From Hydrogenophaga sp. SL48 (GTDB lineage Bacteria > Pseudomonadota > Gammaproteobacteria > Burkholderiales > Burkholderiaceae_C): DNA of 64,000 nucleotides. The position numbers were made by a program, and so were the translations under genes. Of the stretch, positions 1 through 15,294 are shown piece after piece. The notes beneath the pieces were generated by a model. That model was not told the origin of the DNA and made no database searches. It was given only the letters and a program-made list of their open reading frames with translations. The stretch spans positions 4,030,001 through 4,094,000 of the forward strand of contig NZ_CP063400.1 of assembly GCF_021729865.1 (NCBI RefSeq). The letters run 5' to 3'. Numbering within the stretch: position 1 is the first letter of the stretch; every line of letters starts with the position of its first letter.

Positions 1-293
1 GACTTGAAGACGCGCACTTTCTTGCCGTCCGCCAGAAGCTTGATGCCCACACGATCAGCCTTGCCCGTGGCGCCATTGAAGATGGCCACATTGGACTGGT
101 GGATCGGCATGGTTTTTTCCACGATGCCGCCGGTCACACCCTTCATGGGGTTCGGCTTGGCATGCTTTTTCACGATGTTGACACCTTCGACAACCAGCTT
201 GCTGTCGTCGGCGCGCAGCACCACTTTGCCGCGCTTGCCTTTGTCGCGGCCGGCAATCACGATGACTTCATCGCCACTACGGATTTTGTTCAT
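1..293 (-). CDS. rplX: 50S ribosomal protein L24 (partial, C-terminus off the left edge)
   Basis: The reverse strand from 293 reads [20 protein letters not shown] and continues into RGKVVLR. This is the KOW-type N-terminus of L24, an early assembly protein that binds 23S rRNA. About 97 codons are visible and the gene runs off the left end of the window. It starts 9 bp after the rplN stop codon and is surely cotranscribed with rplN. The order rplN-rplX is that of the spc operon. Confidence 0.97.
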   Translation of the reverse strand, partial: MNKIRSGDEVIVIAGRDKGKRGKVVLRADDSKLVVEGVNIVKKHAKPNPMKGVTGGIVEKTMPIHQSNVAIFNGATGKADRVGIKLLADGKKVRVFK

Positions 294-302
294 GGTGATT
301 CC

Positions 303-671
303 TCAAAGAACCTCGGGCGCCAGCGACACGATCTTCATGAACTTTTCGGTGCGCAGCTCGCGCGTCACCGGTCCGAAGATGCGGGTGCCAATGGGCTCCA
401 GCTTGGCGTTGAGCAACACGGCTGCGTTGCCATCGAATTTGATCAGAGCACCGTCTTGACGACGAATGCCCTTGGCGGTACGAACGACCACAGCGTTATA
501 GACCTCGCCTTTTTTGACGCGGCCACGGGGCGCTGCTTCTTTGATGGTGACTTTGATGACGTCGCCCACGCTGGCATACCGGCGCTTAGAGCCACCGAGC
601 ACCTTGATGCACATCACGGACTTGGCGCCCGTGTTGTCAGCAACATCGAGTCGAGATTGCGTTTGGATCAT
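303..671 (-). CDS. rplN: 50S ribosomal protein L14
   Basis: This 122-residue protein begins [20 protein letters not shown], the highly conserved start of L14, and has the family's usual length. L14 binds 23S rRNA and contacts the 30S subunit. It is the first gene of a leftward ribosomal protein operon. A strong sigma70-type promoter lies about 165 bp upstream. The leader between promoter and start codon is long enough for translational regulation, but no specific structure was identified there. Confidence 0.98.
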   Translation of the reverse strand: MIQTQSRLDVADNTGAKSVMCIKVLGGSKRRYASVGDVIKVTIKEAAPRGRVKKGEVYNAVVVRTAKGIRRQDGALIKFDGNAAVLLNAKLEPIGTRIFGPVTRELRTEKFMKIVSLAPEVL

Positions 672-834
672 TTGATTTAAGTCCCAACTTGAATCCCTTC
701 AGCCACCACGGCCGAAAGTGATCAGTCTTGGGCCCGTCGTTGCAAGTCGCGATCGGCCTGCAGACTGACTGCTTACCGAATCACAACCAGCGTCGCTGGG
801 CGGATACCTTCACTTTTTTAGAGCGAAGCCGCAA

Positions 835-863
835 ATTATCGCACTGCGTTATCGACTTGTCAA
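835..863 (-). promoter_or_regulatory. sigma70 promoter for the rplN operon
   Basis: Read on the reverse strand, TTGACA (863-858) is followed after exactly 17 bp by GATAAT (840-835). This is a perfect -35 box, ideal spacing and a five-of-six -10 box. It faces rplN and lies just beyond the glpD stop codon, so the ribosomal operon has its own promoter. Confidence 0.8.
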
Positions 864-883
864 CTAACTCTTGTGTTTTGCAC

Positions 884-2470
884 TCACAAATGTGTGGCTG
901 GAGGCAGGTAGTGGGCACACAGTGCCTCAAAACGGTCCAAGGCCGGCGCGGCGCAGCGCTCGTCTTCCAGGATTTCCGCCACAGCAGGGGCCATCGCTGC
1001 GGCTCTTCTTGCATCGAGGAACAGGGCGCGCCAGCGTCGGGCCAGGACGTCTTCCACCGTGTGTGCGTGCTCACATCGAACCGCATGCCGGACCATGGCC
1101 TCGGTCAGACCCAGTCCCAGGTCGCGCGCGCCACCCGGGCACCGGGCGACCTGGGGCGCCTGGGCACCATACATATGTGGTCCAGGCGCCTGGTGCAAGG
1201 GCGTGGTGGGGGTCGACGCATCGGTTGCGCCGACCAGGGTGTGGTGTTCGCTCAATCCGCCTGCGCGCGCTGGCAAGAGCCCACCGGCAAAACAACGCGC
1301 GAGCACGTCCTCGGCCATGGCACGGTAGGTGGTCCATTTGCCACCGGTGACCGTGACCAGTCCGTTGCCGTCGACCACGATGGTGTGCTCGCGCGACAGC
1401 ACCTTGGTGCCACCTTCGGCGGTGGACGGTGGCGCCACCAGGGGGCGCAGCCCCACCCAGATGCTGCGAATGTCCTCGGTGCGAACCGGGCGGCTCAGCA
1501 CCCTGCCCGCTTCGCCCAGGATGAAATCGAGCTCCTCGGAAAACGCCTGGGGCTCACGCGGCAGATCCTGGCGCGGCGTGTCGGTGGTGCCGAGGATCAG
1601 CTTGCCCAGCCACGGCACAGCAAACAGCACGCGACCGTCGCGGGTCTTGGGCACCAGCAGGGCGTGATCGCCCGGCATGAATTCGCGGTCCACCACGACG
1701 TGCACGCCCTGACTGGGGCTGACCATGCGCTCGGGCAGCGGGTCCTGCCCCACCCGGCAGGCCTTGGCGCGCAGATCGTCCACCCAGACCCCGGTGGCAT
1801 TCACCACGCACCGGGCCCTGACGCGATGGAGATCGCCGGTGAACACGTCACGCACGTCGAGTTCGGTCAGGGAGGGAGAGGCATCGGCAAGGCGCTGGAT
1901 GCCGGTGACCTGCGCGTAGTTGATCACCCGAGCGCCTGCGGCCTCTGCGGTGAGCGCCAGCGCCAGCGCCAGGCGGGCGTCGTCAAACTGTCCGTCCCAA
2001 TAGCGCACCCCGCCACGCAGACCTTGCGGGTTGACGCCGGGCAGCGCGGCCAAGGTCTCGGCCCGCGACAGGAAGGCGGTGCGGCCCAGGCCCGCACGAC
2101 CGGCCATGAGGTCGTACAGCTTGAGTCCGGCGCCATAGAACGGTGTCTGCCACCAGCCGTAGGACGGCATGACAAAGGGAAGTGGCTGGGCCAGGTGGGG
2201 CGCGATGCGCAGCACCGTGGCGCGCTCGGCCAGGGCTTCGCGCACCAAGGCCACATTGCCCTGGGCCAGGTAACGCACGCCGCCGTGCAGCAGCTTGGTG
2301 GAGCGGGAAGAGGTGCCACCGGCGAAATCCTGGGACTCCAGCAAGGCAACAGAAAACCCACGCAGCGCTGCATCGAGCGCGACGCCCAAGCCTGTCGCGC
2401 CGCCGCCGACCACCACCAGGTCGAAAACGGGCTGCCGGGCCAGCGATTGGAGCAGTTCTGCGCGTGTCAT
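884..2470 (-). CDS. glpD: Glycerol-3-phosphate dehydrogenase, FAD-dependent, aerobic
   Basis: This 528-residue membrane-associated flavoprotein oxidises sn-glycerol 3-phosphate to dihydroxyacetone phosphate and passes electrons to quinone. The N-terminus carries the dinucleotide-binding motif VVGGGATGLGVALDAALRG. It is followed by the family's GGTSSRSTKLLHGGVRYL FAD-contact segment. The length is typical of GlpD. It is the last gene of the leftward glycerol operon, 73 bp after the binding protein glpV. In the rhizobial glp operon glpD comes first, so the position differs here. It works with GlpK, which makes its substrate. Confidence 0.95.
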   Translation of the reverse strand: MTRAELLQSLARQPVFDLVVVGGGATGLGVALDAALRGFSVALLESQDFAGGTSSRSTKLLHGGVRYLAQGNVALVREALAERATVLRIAPHLAQPLPFVMPSYGWWQTPFYGAGLKLYDLMAGRAGLGRTAFLSRAETLAALPGVNPQGLRGGVRYWDGQFDDARLALALALTAEAAGARVINYAQVTGIQRLADASPSLTELDVRDVFTGDLHRVRARCVVNATGVWVDDLRAKACRVGQDPLPERMVSPSQGVHVVVDREFMPGDHALLVPKTRDGRVLFAVPWLGKLILGTTDTPRQDLPREPQAFSEELDFILGEAGRVLSRPVRTEDIRSIWVGLRPLVAPPSTAEGGTKVLSREHTIVVDGNGLVTVTGGKWTTYRAMAEDVLARCFAGGLLPARAGGLSEHHTLVGATDASTPTTPLHQAPGPHMYGAQAPQVARCPGGARDLGLGLTEAMVRHAVRCEHAHTVEDVLARRWRALFLDARRAAAMAPAVAEILEDERCAAPALDRFEALCAHYLPPATHL

Positions 2471-2543
2471 GAATCAGAAGGTGACCGCATGCGCCCCAAG
2501 GCGCATGCGGTGGGTTGCTACAACTCAGTTCAAAGGAGGCACA

Positions 2544-4340
<1,797 letters not shown>

Positions 4341-4428
4341 GTGTGTCTCCTCATGGTGTGCTTCCCCGGTGTGAACGCTGAATGCTCGGCCCCGGGGAAG
4401 CAATGGGCCGAATTCACGGGAAACCGCC

Positions 4429-4737
4429 TCAGCCTTTGCGCATGACCCAGGCCAGCCAGGCCATGGACCCGATAAAGCTGATCCAGATGCTGGGCTCCTG
4501 CTCCAGCGAAAGCCATTCGGTCACGTGGCCCGCCATGCCGACAAAGGCCAGATTGATGTACGCAGCGCCCAGCAAGCCGATGAAGAGCCGGTCGCCGCGC
4601 GTGGTGGCGATCGGCAGAAAGCCCTTGCGCATCGTGGTGGGCGACTTGATCTCCCAGAACGTCATGCCCGCGAGCATGCACACGATGCAGGTGAAGAAAA
4701 CCGCGACCGGCAATGTCCAGGCCATCCATTCAAACAT
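4429..4737 (-). CDS. glpU: Small membrane protein of the glycerol ABC cluster (DUF2160/GlpU type)
   Basis: This 102-residue protein is rich in hydrophobic segments, roughly residues 5-25, 50-70 and 80-98, with a conserved-looking MAWTLPVAVFF start. In-frame starts also exist at 4755 and 4776. The start at 4737 is chosen because a GGAGA Shine-Dalgarno sequence sits 8 nt upstream of it. In rhizobial glp operons a small unassigned membrane protein, GlpU, occupies this same place between permease and binding protein. Its biochemical role is not known. It may be an accessory transporter subunit. Confidence 0.82.
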   Translation of the reverse strand: MFEWMAWTLPVAVFFTCIVCMLAGMTFWEIKSPTTMRKGFLPIATTRGDRLFIGLLGAAYINLAFVGMAGHVTEWLSLEQEPSIWISFIGSMAWLAWVMRKG

Positions 4738-4785
4738 TTGAAATCTCCAATCCATGTCGAGTGCAGGCCCGCCCAACCCAGGCCG

Positions 4786-4857
4786 CCGCGGAACCGGCTT
4801 TGCCGGGCCGCCAGCGGCGCCCCCTGGAGGGTCGCGCGGAGCGCGGCGGGGGGGACG
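4786..4857 (-). repeat. Dispersed 3'-end repeat, copy a
   Basis: One of at least eleven copies in this window of a 70-120 bp GC-rich element made of consecutive palindromes. In gene sense these are a GCGCC/GGCGC-type hairpin, a C-run/G-run hairpin, and a hairpin of the CCGGCAAAGCCGG type. This copy starts right at the glpQ stop codon, in glpQ sense orientation. It fills most of the gap to glpU, so it lies inside the operon transcript. Confidence 0.75.
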
Positions 4858-5666
4858 TCATACCCGTCCCATGGCAAAGCCCTTGGCGATGTAGTGCCGG
4901 ACGAACCAGATCACGATCGCGCCGGGAACGATGGTCAACACGCCCGCCGCGGCCAGCGTGGCCCAGTCCATGCCACTGGCACTGACCGTGCGCGTCATGG
5001 TGGCCACGATGGGCTTGGCGTTGACGCTGGTGAGCGTGCGCGCCATCAACAACTCGACCCAGCTGAACATGAAGCAGAAGAAAGCCGCCACGCCCACACC
5101 GGCCTTGATCAGCGGCAGGAAGATGGTGAGAAAGAAGCGCGGAAAGCTGTAGCCGTCGATGTAGGCCGTCTCGTCGATTTCGCGCGGGATGCCCGACATG
5201 AAGCCTTCGAGAATCCACACCGCCAGCGGCACATTGAACAGCAGGTGCGCCAGCGCCACCGCGATGTGCGTGTCCATCAGCCCCACGGTGGTGTAGAGCT
5301 GGAAGAACGGCAGCAGAAACACGGCCGGCGGCGTCATGCGGTTGGTGAGCAGCCAGAAGAACACATGCTTGTCGCCAAGGAAGCTGTAGCGCGAGAACGC
5401 GTAGGCGGCTGGCAGCGCCACGGTGAGCGAAATCACCGTGTTGATGGCCACGTAGATCAGGCTGTTGATGTAACCCGAGTACCAGCTCTCGTCGGTAAAG
5501 ATCAGCTGGTAGTTGTCCCAGGTGAAGGCCTGCGGCCACAGGCTGAAGCTGGAAACGATCTCTTCGTTGGTCTTGAAGCTCATGTTGACCATCCAGTAGA
5601 TGGGCAACAAGGCGAAGACCAGGTAGGCGATGAGGAACAGCGTCCTCTTTTTGAATCGACGCTCGT

Positions 5667-5670
<4 letters not shown>
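4858..5670 (-). CDS. glpQ: Glycerol ABC transporter permease GlpQ
   Basis: This 270-residue MalG-type permease has about six membrane segments. The coupling (EAA) loop is seen as IDETAYIDGYSFPRFFLTIF, the motif that docks on the ATPase. The start is a GTG at 5670, which overlaps the glpP stop codon (GTGA), and the protein begins VNERRFKKRTLFLIAYLVFA. Starts further upstream in this frame lie inside glpP and were rejected. It forms the transmembrane channel together with GlpP. Do not confuse it with the glycerophosphodiesterase that is also named GlpQ. Confidence 0.9.
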
Positions 5671-8706
<3,036 letters not shown>

Positions 8707-8864
8707 GGATCGTCCAGAAAAGGGCCCAGGGCCGTTGTTTTGTTTTCGTTTCGGCGATTCTATTGTTCGTTTATGTTCTTCTTGTTTCGGTATTTACCCT
8801 TAACTGGCGATTTTCCTTTTCCGTTATGTTCGGGTCACAGCATTTCTGACCGCCCTCCCTCCAC
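8707..8864. promoter_or_regulatory. Divergent glpS/glpR control region with GlpR-like half-sites
   Basis: This 158 bp gap separates the transporter operon from glpR. It is markedly AT-rich against the window. It contains repeated GlpR-like half-sites: GTTTCGG at 8748-8754 and 8784-8790, TTGTTCG at 8763-8769, TTATGTTC at 8771-8778 and TATGTTCGG at 8825-8833. The enterobacterial GlpR half-site is similar (TATGTTCG). Autoregulation and glycerol-3-phosphate-responsive control of both directions are inferred. Confidence 0.5.
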
Positions 8865-9641
8865 ATGAACCTGGCCCCCCGACACACCCTGCTGCTGGAC
8901 GTGGTGCGCGCCCACGGCCCGCAAACCATTGAATCCCTGGCCGAGCGCTTCGGCGTGACCCTGCAGACGGTGCGCCGCGACGTGCAGCGCCTGGCCGATG
9001 CCGGGCTGCTCTCGCGCTTTCACGGCGGCGTGCGCCTGCCGGGCTCGACCACCGAAAACATCGCCTACCGGCAGCGGCAGGCGATGGAGTCCGAGGCCAA
9101 GGCGCGCATCGCCCGGGCCATCGCACAGCGCGTGCCCAACGGCTGCTCGCTGATCCTCAACATCGGCACGACCATCGAGGCCGTGGCCCACGAGCTGCTG
9201 CACCACCGGGGGCTGCGCGTGATCACCAACAACCTGCACGTGGCCGCGCTGCTGAGCACCAACCCGGACTGCGAGGTGATCGTGGCCGGCGGCCTGGTGC
9301 GCGGCGCCGACCAGGGCATCGTGGGCGAGGCGACGGTGGATTTCATGCGCCAGTTCAAGGTCGACATCGGCCTGATCGGCATCAGCGCGATCGAGGCCGA
9401 CGGCACGCTGCGCGACTTCGACTACCGAGAGGTCAAGGTGGCCCGCACCATCATCGAGCAGTCACGCGAGGTCTGGCTCGCCGCCGACCGCAGCAAGTTC
9501 AACCGCCCGGCCATGGTGGAACTGGCGCGGATGAACGAAGTGGACGTGCTGTTCACCGACGCGCCGCCGCCGGCGCCGTTTGACACCCTGCTGGCCCAGG
9601 GCGACGTGGAATGCGTGGTGGCCGGCGGCGACGCCGCCTGA
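8865..9641 (+). CDS. glpR: DeoR-family transcriptional repressor of glycerol genes
   Basis: This 258-residue protein has an N-terminal DeoR helix-turn-helix, including ESLAERFGVTLQTVRRDVQRL at about residues 25-45. A C-terminal sugar-phosphate-sensing domain with LILNIGTTIEAV follows. It lies divergent to the glycerol transporter operon and upstream of glpK, the classical setting for GlpR. Glycerol 3-phosphate is the expected inducer. Its stop codon is followed after 9 bp by a dispersed repeat. Confidence 0.88.
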   Translation: MNLAPRHTLLLDVVRAHGPQTIESLAERFGVTLQTVRRDVQRLADAGLLSRFHGGVRLPGSTTENIAYRQRQAMESEAKARIARAIAQRVPNGCSLILNIGTTIEAVAHELLHHRGLRVITNNLHVAALLSTNPDCEVIVAGGLVRGADQGIVGEATVDFMRQFKVDIGLIGISAIEADGTLRDFDYREVKVARTIIEQSREVWLAADRSKFNRPAMVELARMNEVDVLFTDAPPPAPFDTLLAQGDVECVVAGGDAA

Positions 9642-9650
9642 AATGAAACA

Positions 9651-9770
9651 CCCCCCGCGCCGCTTCGCGTCACCCCCCAAGGGGGGCGGCACTGGCCGTC
9701 TGGCAGAGCCAGCCCGGCTGTGCCTCTGGGTTGGGCCGCTTCATGCGGCGCGGGTGGCGCTCCGGCGCCA
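9651..9770 (+). repeat. Dispersed 3'-end repeat, long form, copy b
   Basis: This sense-oriented copy starts 9 bp after the glpR stop codon. It is the long (about 120 bp) form. After the three core palindromes it carries a tail with GCTTCATGCGGCGCGGGTGG that is closely matched by copy h behind dacB. It occupies most of the gap between glpR and glpK and would be in the leader of glpK if the two are cotranscribed. Confidence 0.72.
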
Positions 9771-9812
9771 TGGAAAGCGCATCCTTTCGACAAAAGAGAA
9801 ACGAGACATCCC

Positions 9813-11306
<1,494 letters not shown>

Positions 11307-11311
11307 CCGCC

Positions 11312-11400
11312 TCCCCCGCGCCGCTTCGCGTCACCCCCAGAGGGGGCGGCACCAGAGGCCCGGCAAAGCCGGTTCCTCGGTGCCCTCGGACGCAGGCACC
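11312..11400 (+). repeat. Dispersed 3'-end repeat, copy c
   Basis: This sense-oriented copy starts about 5 bp after the glpK stop codon. The three palindromic units are present: CGCGCCGCTTCGCG, the C-run/G-run pair around 11333-11347, and CCCGGCAAAGCCGG. It ends about 50 bp before proC. Confidence 0.72.
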
Positions 11401-11448
11401 TCGCGCCGAACACATGGTTCTTGGTTTGCCTCGGGCGACAATCCATAG

Positions 11449-12276
11449 ATGAACACCTCCACCCACCCCATCATCACCTTCATCGGCGGCGGCAACATGG
11501 CCAGCGCCATCATCGGCGGCCTGGTCCGCCAGGGCCACACCGCCAGCGCCTTGCAGGTGGTCGAGCCTTGGGACGAGCAGCGCGCGAAGCTGGCGCAGCA
11601 GTTCCCGGGCATGAGCGTGCTGCCGGCGGCCAGCGCCGATCTGCAACCCTCCGACCTCGTGGTCTGGGCCGTGAAGCCCCAGACCTTCAAAGACGCCGCG
11701 CTGGCCGCCGGCCCCTTCCTCGGCCAGGCCCTGCACCTCAGCGTGGCCGCCGGCATCACCAGCGAGAGCATGGCCGCCTGGCTGGGCACGCAGCGCATCG
11801 TGCGCGCCATGCCCAACACGCCCGCGCTCGTGGGCCTGGGCATGACCGGCCTGATGGCCCGCGCCGCAGTCTCGGCCGACGACCGCGCGCTGGTCGAGCG
11901 CGTGGTCCGCACCACGGGCGAGCTGGTCTGGGTGAACGTGGAGAGCGACCTCGACGCGGTGACCGCGATCTCCGGCTCCGGCCCGGCCTACGTGTTCTAT
12001 TTCCTCGAAGCCATGCGCGACGCCGGCGCGAAGATGGGCCTCGCGCCCGAGGTCGCGCAGCAGCTCGCCATCGGTACCTTTCTGGGCGCCGCCACGCTGG
12101 CGCAACGCTCCAGCGATCCGCTGCAGACCCTGCGCGAGCGGGTCACGTCCAAGGGGGGCACGACCTACGCGGCCATCACATCGATGGAATCGGCGGGTGT
12201 GAAGACCAAGTTTGAAGAGGCGCTGTTCGCTGCGCAAAAACGAGCTGCCGAGTTGGGTCAGGAATTCGGCAAATAG
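11449..12276 (+). CDS. proC: Pyrroline-5-carboxylate reductase
   Basis: This 275-residue enzyme reduces 1-pyrroline-5-carboxylate to proline, the last step of proline synthesis. The N-terminal NAD(P)-binding motif is FIGGGNMASAIIGGL. The C-terminal family signature is seen around ISGSGPAYVFYFLEAM and the segment ending in TTYAAITSMES. Length is typical. It appears to be a single-gene unit, preceded by repeat copy c and followed by a different hairpin repeat. Confidence 0.96.
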   Translation: MNTSTHPIITFIGGGNMASAIIGGLVRQGHTASALQVVEPWDEQRAKLAQQFPGMSVLPAASADLQPSDLVVWAVKPQTFKDAALAAGPFLGQALHLSVAAGITSESMAAWLGTQRIVRAMPNTPALVGLGMTGLMARAAVSADDRALVERVVRTTGELVWVNVESDLDAVTAISGSGPAYVFYFLEAMRDAGAKMGLAPEVAQQLAIGTFLGAATLAQRSSDPLQTLRERVTSKGGTTYAAITSMESAGVKTKFEEALFAAQKRAAELGQEFGK

Positions 12277-12291
12277 TCTTCGCTCGGCTCT

Positions 12292-12380
12292 CGGATGCGG
12301 TGCGCTCTGCTCCGCGGCTGTCCCCCGGCGGCTGGAGCCGCCTCCTCCTTTGTGCCGCTGCGCAGAGCACATCGCATCCG
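12292..12380. repeat. Hairpin repeat family 2, copy 1 (left member of an inverted pair)
   Basis: This 89 bp element folds on itself. The 19-nt outer arms at 12292-12310 and 12362-12380 match at 17 of 19 positions. Inside them lies a second stem, GGCGGCTGGAGCCGCC at 12327-12342. It begins 15 bp after the proC stop codon. A second copy in opposite orientation lies at 13143-13240, with compensating changes in the stems. Confidence 0.75.
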
Positions 12381-12470
12381 CGAACATTAGTGGTGGGCGA
12401 GGACCGGAATGGGCCCGTTGCGGAAGTTGGCTTGGTCGACCCACTTCTGCAAAGCAGACAGTCACAATTG

Positions 12471-13013
12471 CTAACACAGTCCGACTGGGCGTCCATCCTC
12501 ATAGGAAAATCGGTATGACCGTTGGTTGAAGTCGACGGCTTCGATGAACTCCGGACGCAGTGCGAAGGCTTCGGAGAATATGTCGGTGCCAGACGTCTGC
12601 CACAGAATCGATCCATCTTCGGCGAGCCTGGCGATCTCCAGCTCTCCATGGGAAATCAAGGCATTCCTAGCATCGTCGAAGTAGATGCCGAAGCAAGTGG
12701 CCGAATCGACTTGGACTGACCAAACCATTCTGGGAGCTTGCACATCTAAGCAGACCACGCTGTCCCCTATCGCCAAGTAGAGAAGGCCATCCTTGCACAG
12801 GGCTGAATGCTCGTGCACTCCACTCGCCCCACCACTATTCGAAAGCACGGCCACCGGCGCATCGTCCAGCAGAACGCCATGAATCGACGAGGGTCGCGAT
12901 CCGGGTGCGAGTTCTATTTCGAGTGGATAGGTACGAACATTGTCGCGCGACCCGATTGAGTGCGACGGTTCGTCAACGACTCGGATGATTCCAATCGGGC
13001 TCGCAAGGTGCAT
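12471..13013 (-). CDS. Hypothetical protein, low-GC gene between inverted hairpin repeats
   Basis: This 180-residue protein begins MHLASPIGIIRVVDEPSHSI. It has no signal peptide or membrane segment and no recognised motif. Short strand-rich stretches such as GLLYLAIGDSVVCLDVQ and DGSILWQTSG look like beta-propeller or PQQ-like repeat units, but this is only a resemblance. Local GC is clearly below that of the neighbours (about 53-58% in two 60 bp samples). Family-2 hairpin repeats flank it about 90-130 bp away on each side, in inverted orientation. Acquisition by transfer is plausible. Function is unknown. Confidence 0.6.
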   Translation of the reverse strand: MHLASPIGIIRVVDEPSHSIGSRDNVRTYPLEIELAPGSRPSSIHGVLLDDAPVAVLSNSGGASGVHEHSALCKDGLLYLAIGDSVVCLDVQAPRMVWSVQVDSATCFGIYFDDARNALISHGELEIARLAEDGSILWQTSGTDIFSEAFALRPEFIEAVDFNQRSYRFSYEDGRPVGLC

Positions 13014-13142
13014 GATCTCGAAGACTTGCTGTCAGAGGTTGAGGGCAACTGTGAACATAGCAGACGCTCATCGAAGGTAGCTCTAGGCCGATAACCGCCA
13101 TCGCAATGCGCCAAAACCCATGGGACGCCCACCCACCTGCCT

Positions 13143-13240
13143 GCCCACGGACGCGGTGTGCCCTGCGCAGCGGCATCAAGGAGGAGGGGCCGCAGGCCCC
13201 GGGGGACAGCCGCGGAGCAGGGCACGCCGCGTCCGTGGGC
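13143..13240. repeat. Hairpin repeat family 2, copy 2 (right member of an inverted pair)
   Basis: This 98 bp element has 24-nt outer arms at 13143-13166 and 13217-13240 that match at 23 of 24 positions. Its reverse complement aligns closely with copy 1. Stem positions differ in compensating pairs, for example CTCTGC/GCAGAG in copy 1 against CCCTGC/GCAGGG here. The inner stem is also rebuilt, as GGGGCCGCAGGCCCC. It lies between the hypothetical gene and the 3' end of ubiA. Confidence 0.78.
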
Positions 13241-13273
13241 CAGCGAGGATCCAAGACCGAAACGCAGCGCACG

Positions 13274-14206
13274 TCAAACCAAGCCGAGCACCACGCCCAC
13301 AAACACCGAGAACCCCAACCAGTGATTCAGGCGGAAGGCCTTGAAGCAGCCGTCGCGCGTGCGGTCTTTGATGAGGCGGAAGTGCCAGACCACCTGGCCC
13401 AGCGCCACCAGCAGCATGGCGCCCCAGACCACCGGGTTCACCAAGGCCCACAGCGCGGCGGTCCAGATGCCCAGGAAGACCAGGTAGAACGCCGTCACGG
13501 CGGGCACGTCGGCGTCGCCCAGCGTGATGGCCGAGGTCTTCATGCCGATGCGCAAATCGTCGTCGCGGTCGACCATGGCGTACTCGGTGTCGTAGGCCAG
13601 CACCCAGAACAGGTTGCCCGCCATCAACACCCAGGCCAGCGGCGGCACGCTGTGCCAGACGCCGCTCCAGAAGCCGGGTGACGCCCACGGCGTCGTACCA
13701 CTGAACAGCTCCAGCGCCGGCCCACCGTCCACCGCCGCAAACGCCATCGGGATGCCAAAGCTGAACGCCACGCCCAGCACCGCCTGCGGCATGGACACAT
13801 GTCGCTTGGCGTAGGGGTAGATCAGCGCCAGCACCAGCCCCAGAAACGACCACGCGATGGTGGCGACGTTGGTGGTGAGCACCAGCAGGAAGGCGGCGAG
13901 AGCGAGCGCCGCACCGACGATCAAGGCCTCCTTCACACCCACGCGCCCGCTGGTCACCGGGCGCTGCGCGGTGCGTTTGACATGCTTATCGAACTCGCGG
14001 TCGGCCACGTCGTTGACGCAACAGCCCGCGCTGCGCATGAGGATGGTGCCGAGCACAAACACCGCCAGCAGGTGCACGCCGGGGAAACCACCCGCCGCCA
14101 CCCACAGCGCAGACAGCGAGGGCCACAGGAGCAACAGCCAGCCCGCCGGGCGGTTCCAGCGGATCAGATCAAGGTAGAGGTTCAGACGATCAAACACAGT
14201 CAGCAT
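13274..14206 (-). CDS. ubiA: 4-hydroxybenzoate octaprenyltransferase
   Basis: This 310-residue polytopic membrane enzyme prenylates 4-hydroxybenzoate in ubiquinone synthesis. Two Asp-rich, Mg-diphosphate-binding motifs are present: NDVADREFD at about residue 70 and [13 protein letters not shown] at about residue 195. The start at 14206 gives [20 protein letters not shown], matching the family N-terminus. An upstream in-frame start at 14242 would add 12 residues and is less likely. No ubiC is adjacent. Confidence 0.93.
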   Translation of the reverse strand: MLTVFDRLNLYLDLIRWNRPAGWLLLLWPSLSALWVAAGGFPGVHLLAVFVLGTILMRSAGCCVNDVADREFDKHVKRTAQRPVTSGRVGVKEALIVGAALALAAFLLVLTTNVATIAWSFLGLVLALIYPYAKRHVSMPQAVLGVAFSFGIPMAFAAVDGGPALELFSGTTPWASPGFWSGVWHSVPPLAWVLMAGNLFWVLAYDTEYAMVDRDDDLRIGMKTSAITLGDADVPAVTAFYLVFLGIWTAALWALVNPVVWGAMLLVALGQVVWHFRLIKDRTRDGCFKAFRLNHWLGFSVFVGVVLGLV

Positions 14207-14242
14207 TCCGGAGGCAAGTGAGCGCACGACAGACCCGCACAC

Positions 14243-14314
14243 ACCGCAGAACCGGCTTTGCCGGTCGGCTGGTGTGGTCCCCCTGGGGGGAAGACGCGTA
14301 GCGGCGCAGGGGGG
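14243..14314 (-). repeat. Dispersed 3'-end repeat, copy d
   Basis: This copy lies directly behind the oxyR stop codon in oxyR sense orientation, between oxyR and ubiA. The core palindromes are recognisable (CCCCCTGGGGGG and a degenerate CCGGCTTTGCCGG). One arm is altered compared with copies i and k. Confidence 0.7.
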
Positions 14315-14322
14315 AATTCACA

Positions 14323-15282
14323 TCAAGACAACCTTTTCACGCCGGGCAGCTCGCACCCGTAGATCGCGTTGCGCAGTTCGGCGATCGCCTGGTAACGCGT
14401 GAAGCTGCGCCGCCAGGCCAGCACCACGCGGCGCGTGGGCGGATCGCCCTCGAACGGCAGGTAATGCACAAAAGACGCGTCGCCCAGGTCCTGCGAGTTG
14501 TCGGCCGTGCCGTCGAGCGCCGAACGCGGCACCGACAGGCGCGGCACCAGCGTCACCCCCATGCCGGCGGCCACCATGTGCTTGATGGTCTCCAGCGACG
14601 AACCCTCGAAGCTCTTGCGGATGCCTTCGGTCTCGTTGGAGAAGCGCGCGAACTCGGGGCAGACCTCCAGCACGTGGTCGCGGAAGCAGTGCCCGGTGCC
14701 CAGCAGCAGCATGGTCTCGCTTTTGATCTCGTCGGTGGTGATGTGTTTGCGCTGGGCCAGCGGGTGGTTGGCGGGCACGGCGGCCATGAAGGGCTCGTCG
14801 TAGAGTGGCGCGATGGCGAGGTTGGTGTCAGGGAAGGGCTCGGCCAGGATGGCGCAATCGATCTCGCCCAGGCGCAGCTGCTCCAGCAGCTTGACGGTGA
14901 AGTTTTCCTGCAGCATCAGCGGCATCTGCGGCGTGCGCTCGATCACCTGACGCACGAGGTTGGGCAGCAGGTAGGGGCTGATGGTGTAGATCACGCCCAG
15001 TTTGAGCGGCCCGGCCAGCGGGTCCTTGCCGCGCTTGGCGATCTCCTTGATGGCCGCGGCCTGCTCCAGCACCGTCTGCGCCTGCCGCACGATCTCTTCA
15101 CCCAGGGGCGTGACGGCGATCTCGCTCGCGTTGCGCTCGAAGATCTTGAGTTCGAGCTCTTCTTCGAGCTTCTTGATCGCGACAGACAGCGTGGGCTGCG
15201 ACACGAAGCAGGCCTCGGCGGCCTTGCCGAAGTGCCTCTCGCGCGCCACGGCCACGATGTATTTGAGTTCGGTGAGCGTCAT
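14323..15282 (-). CDS. oxyR: LysR-family peroxide sensor OxyR
   Basis: This 319-residue regulator has an N-terminal winged helix-turn-helix (residues about 1-60, FGKAAEACFVSQPTLSVAIK). Counting from Met1, Cys199 and Cys208 lie in GTGHCFRDHVLEVCPEF. These are the same positions as the redox pair of E. coli OxyR, whose disulfide activates peroxide-defence genes. It is adjacent to recG, a common neighbourhood in Burkholderiales. No catalase or ahp gene is next to it here. Confidence 0.94.
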   Translation of the reverse strand: MTLTELKYIVAVARERHFGKAAEACFVSQPTLSVAIKKLEEELELKIFERNASEIAVTPLGEEIVRQAQTVLEQAAAIKEIAKRGKDPLAGPLKLGVIYTISPYLLPNLVRQVIERTPQMPLMLQENFTVKLLEQLRLGEIDCAILAEPFPDTNLAIAPLYDEPFMAAVPANHPLAQRKHITTDEIKSETMLLLGTGHCFRDHVLEVCPEFARFSNETEGIRKSFEGSSLETIKHMVAAGMGVTLVPRLSVPRSALDGTADNSQDLGDASFVHYLPFEGDPPTRRVVLAWRRSFTRYQAIAELRNAIYGCELPGVKRLS

Positions 15283-15294
15283 AGGGGAATGGTA

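Noticed and set aside
8707..8864. Possible catabolite-repression or riboswitch-like element before glpS.
   Set aside because: The repeats are short protein half-sites without a conserved RNA fold; only GlpR-like control is supported.
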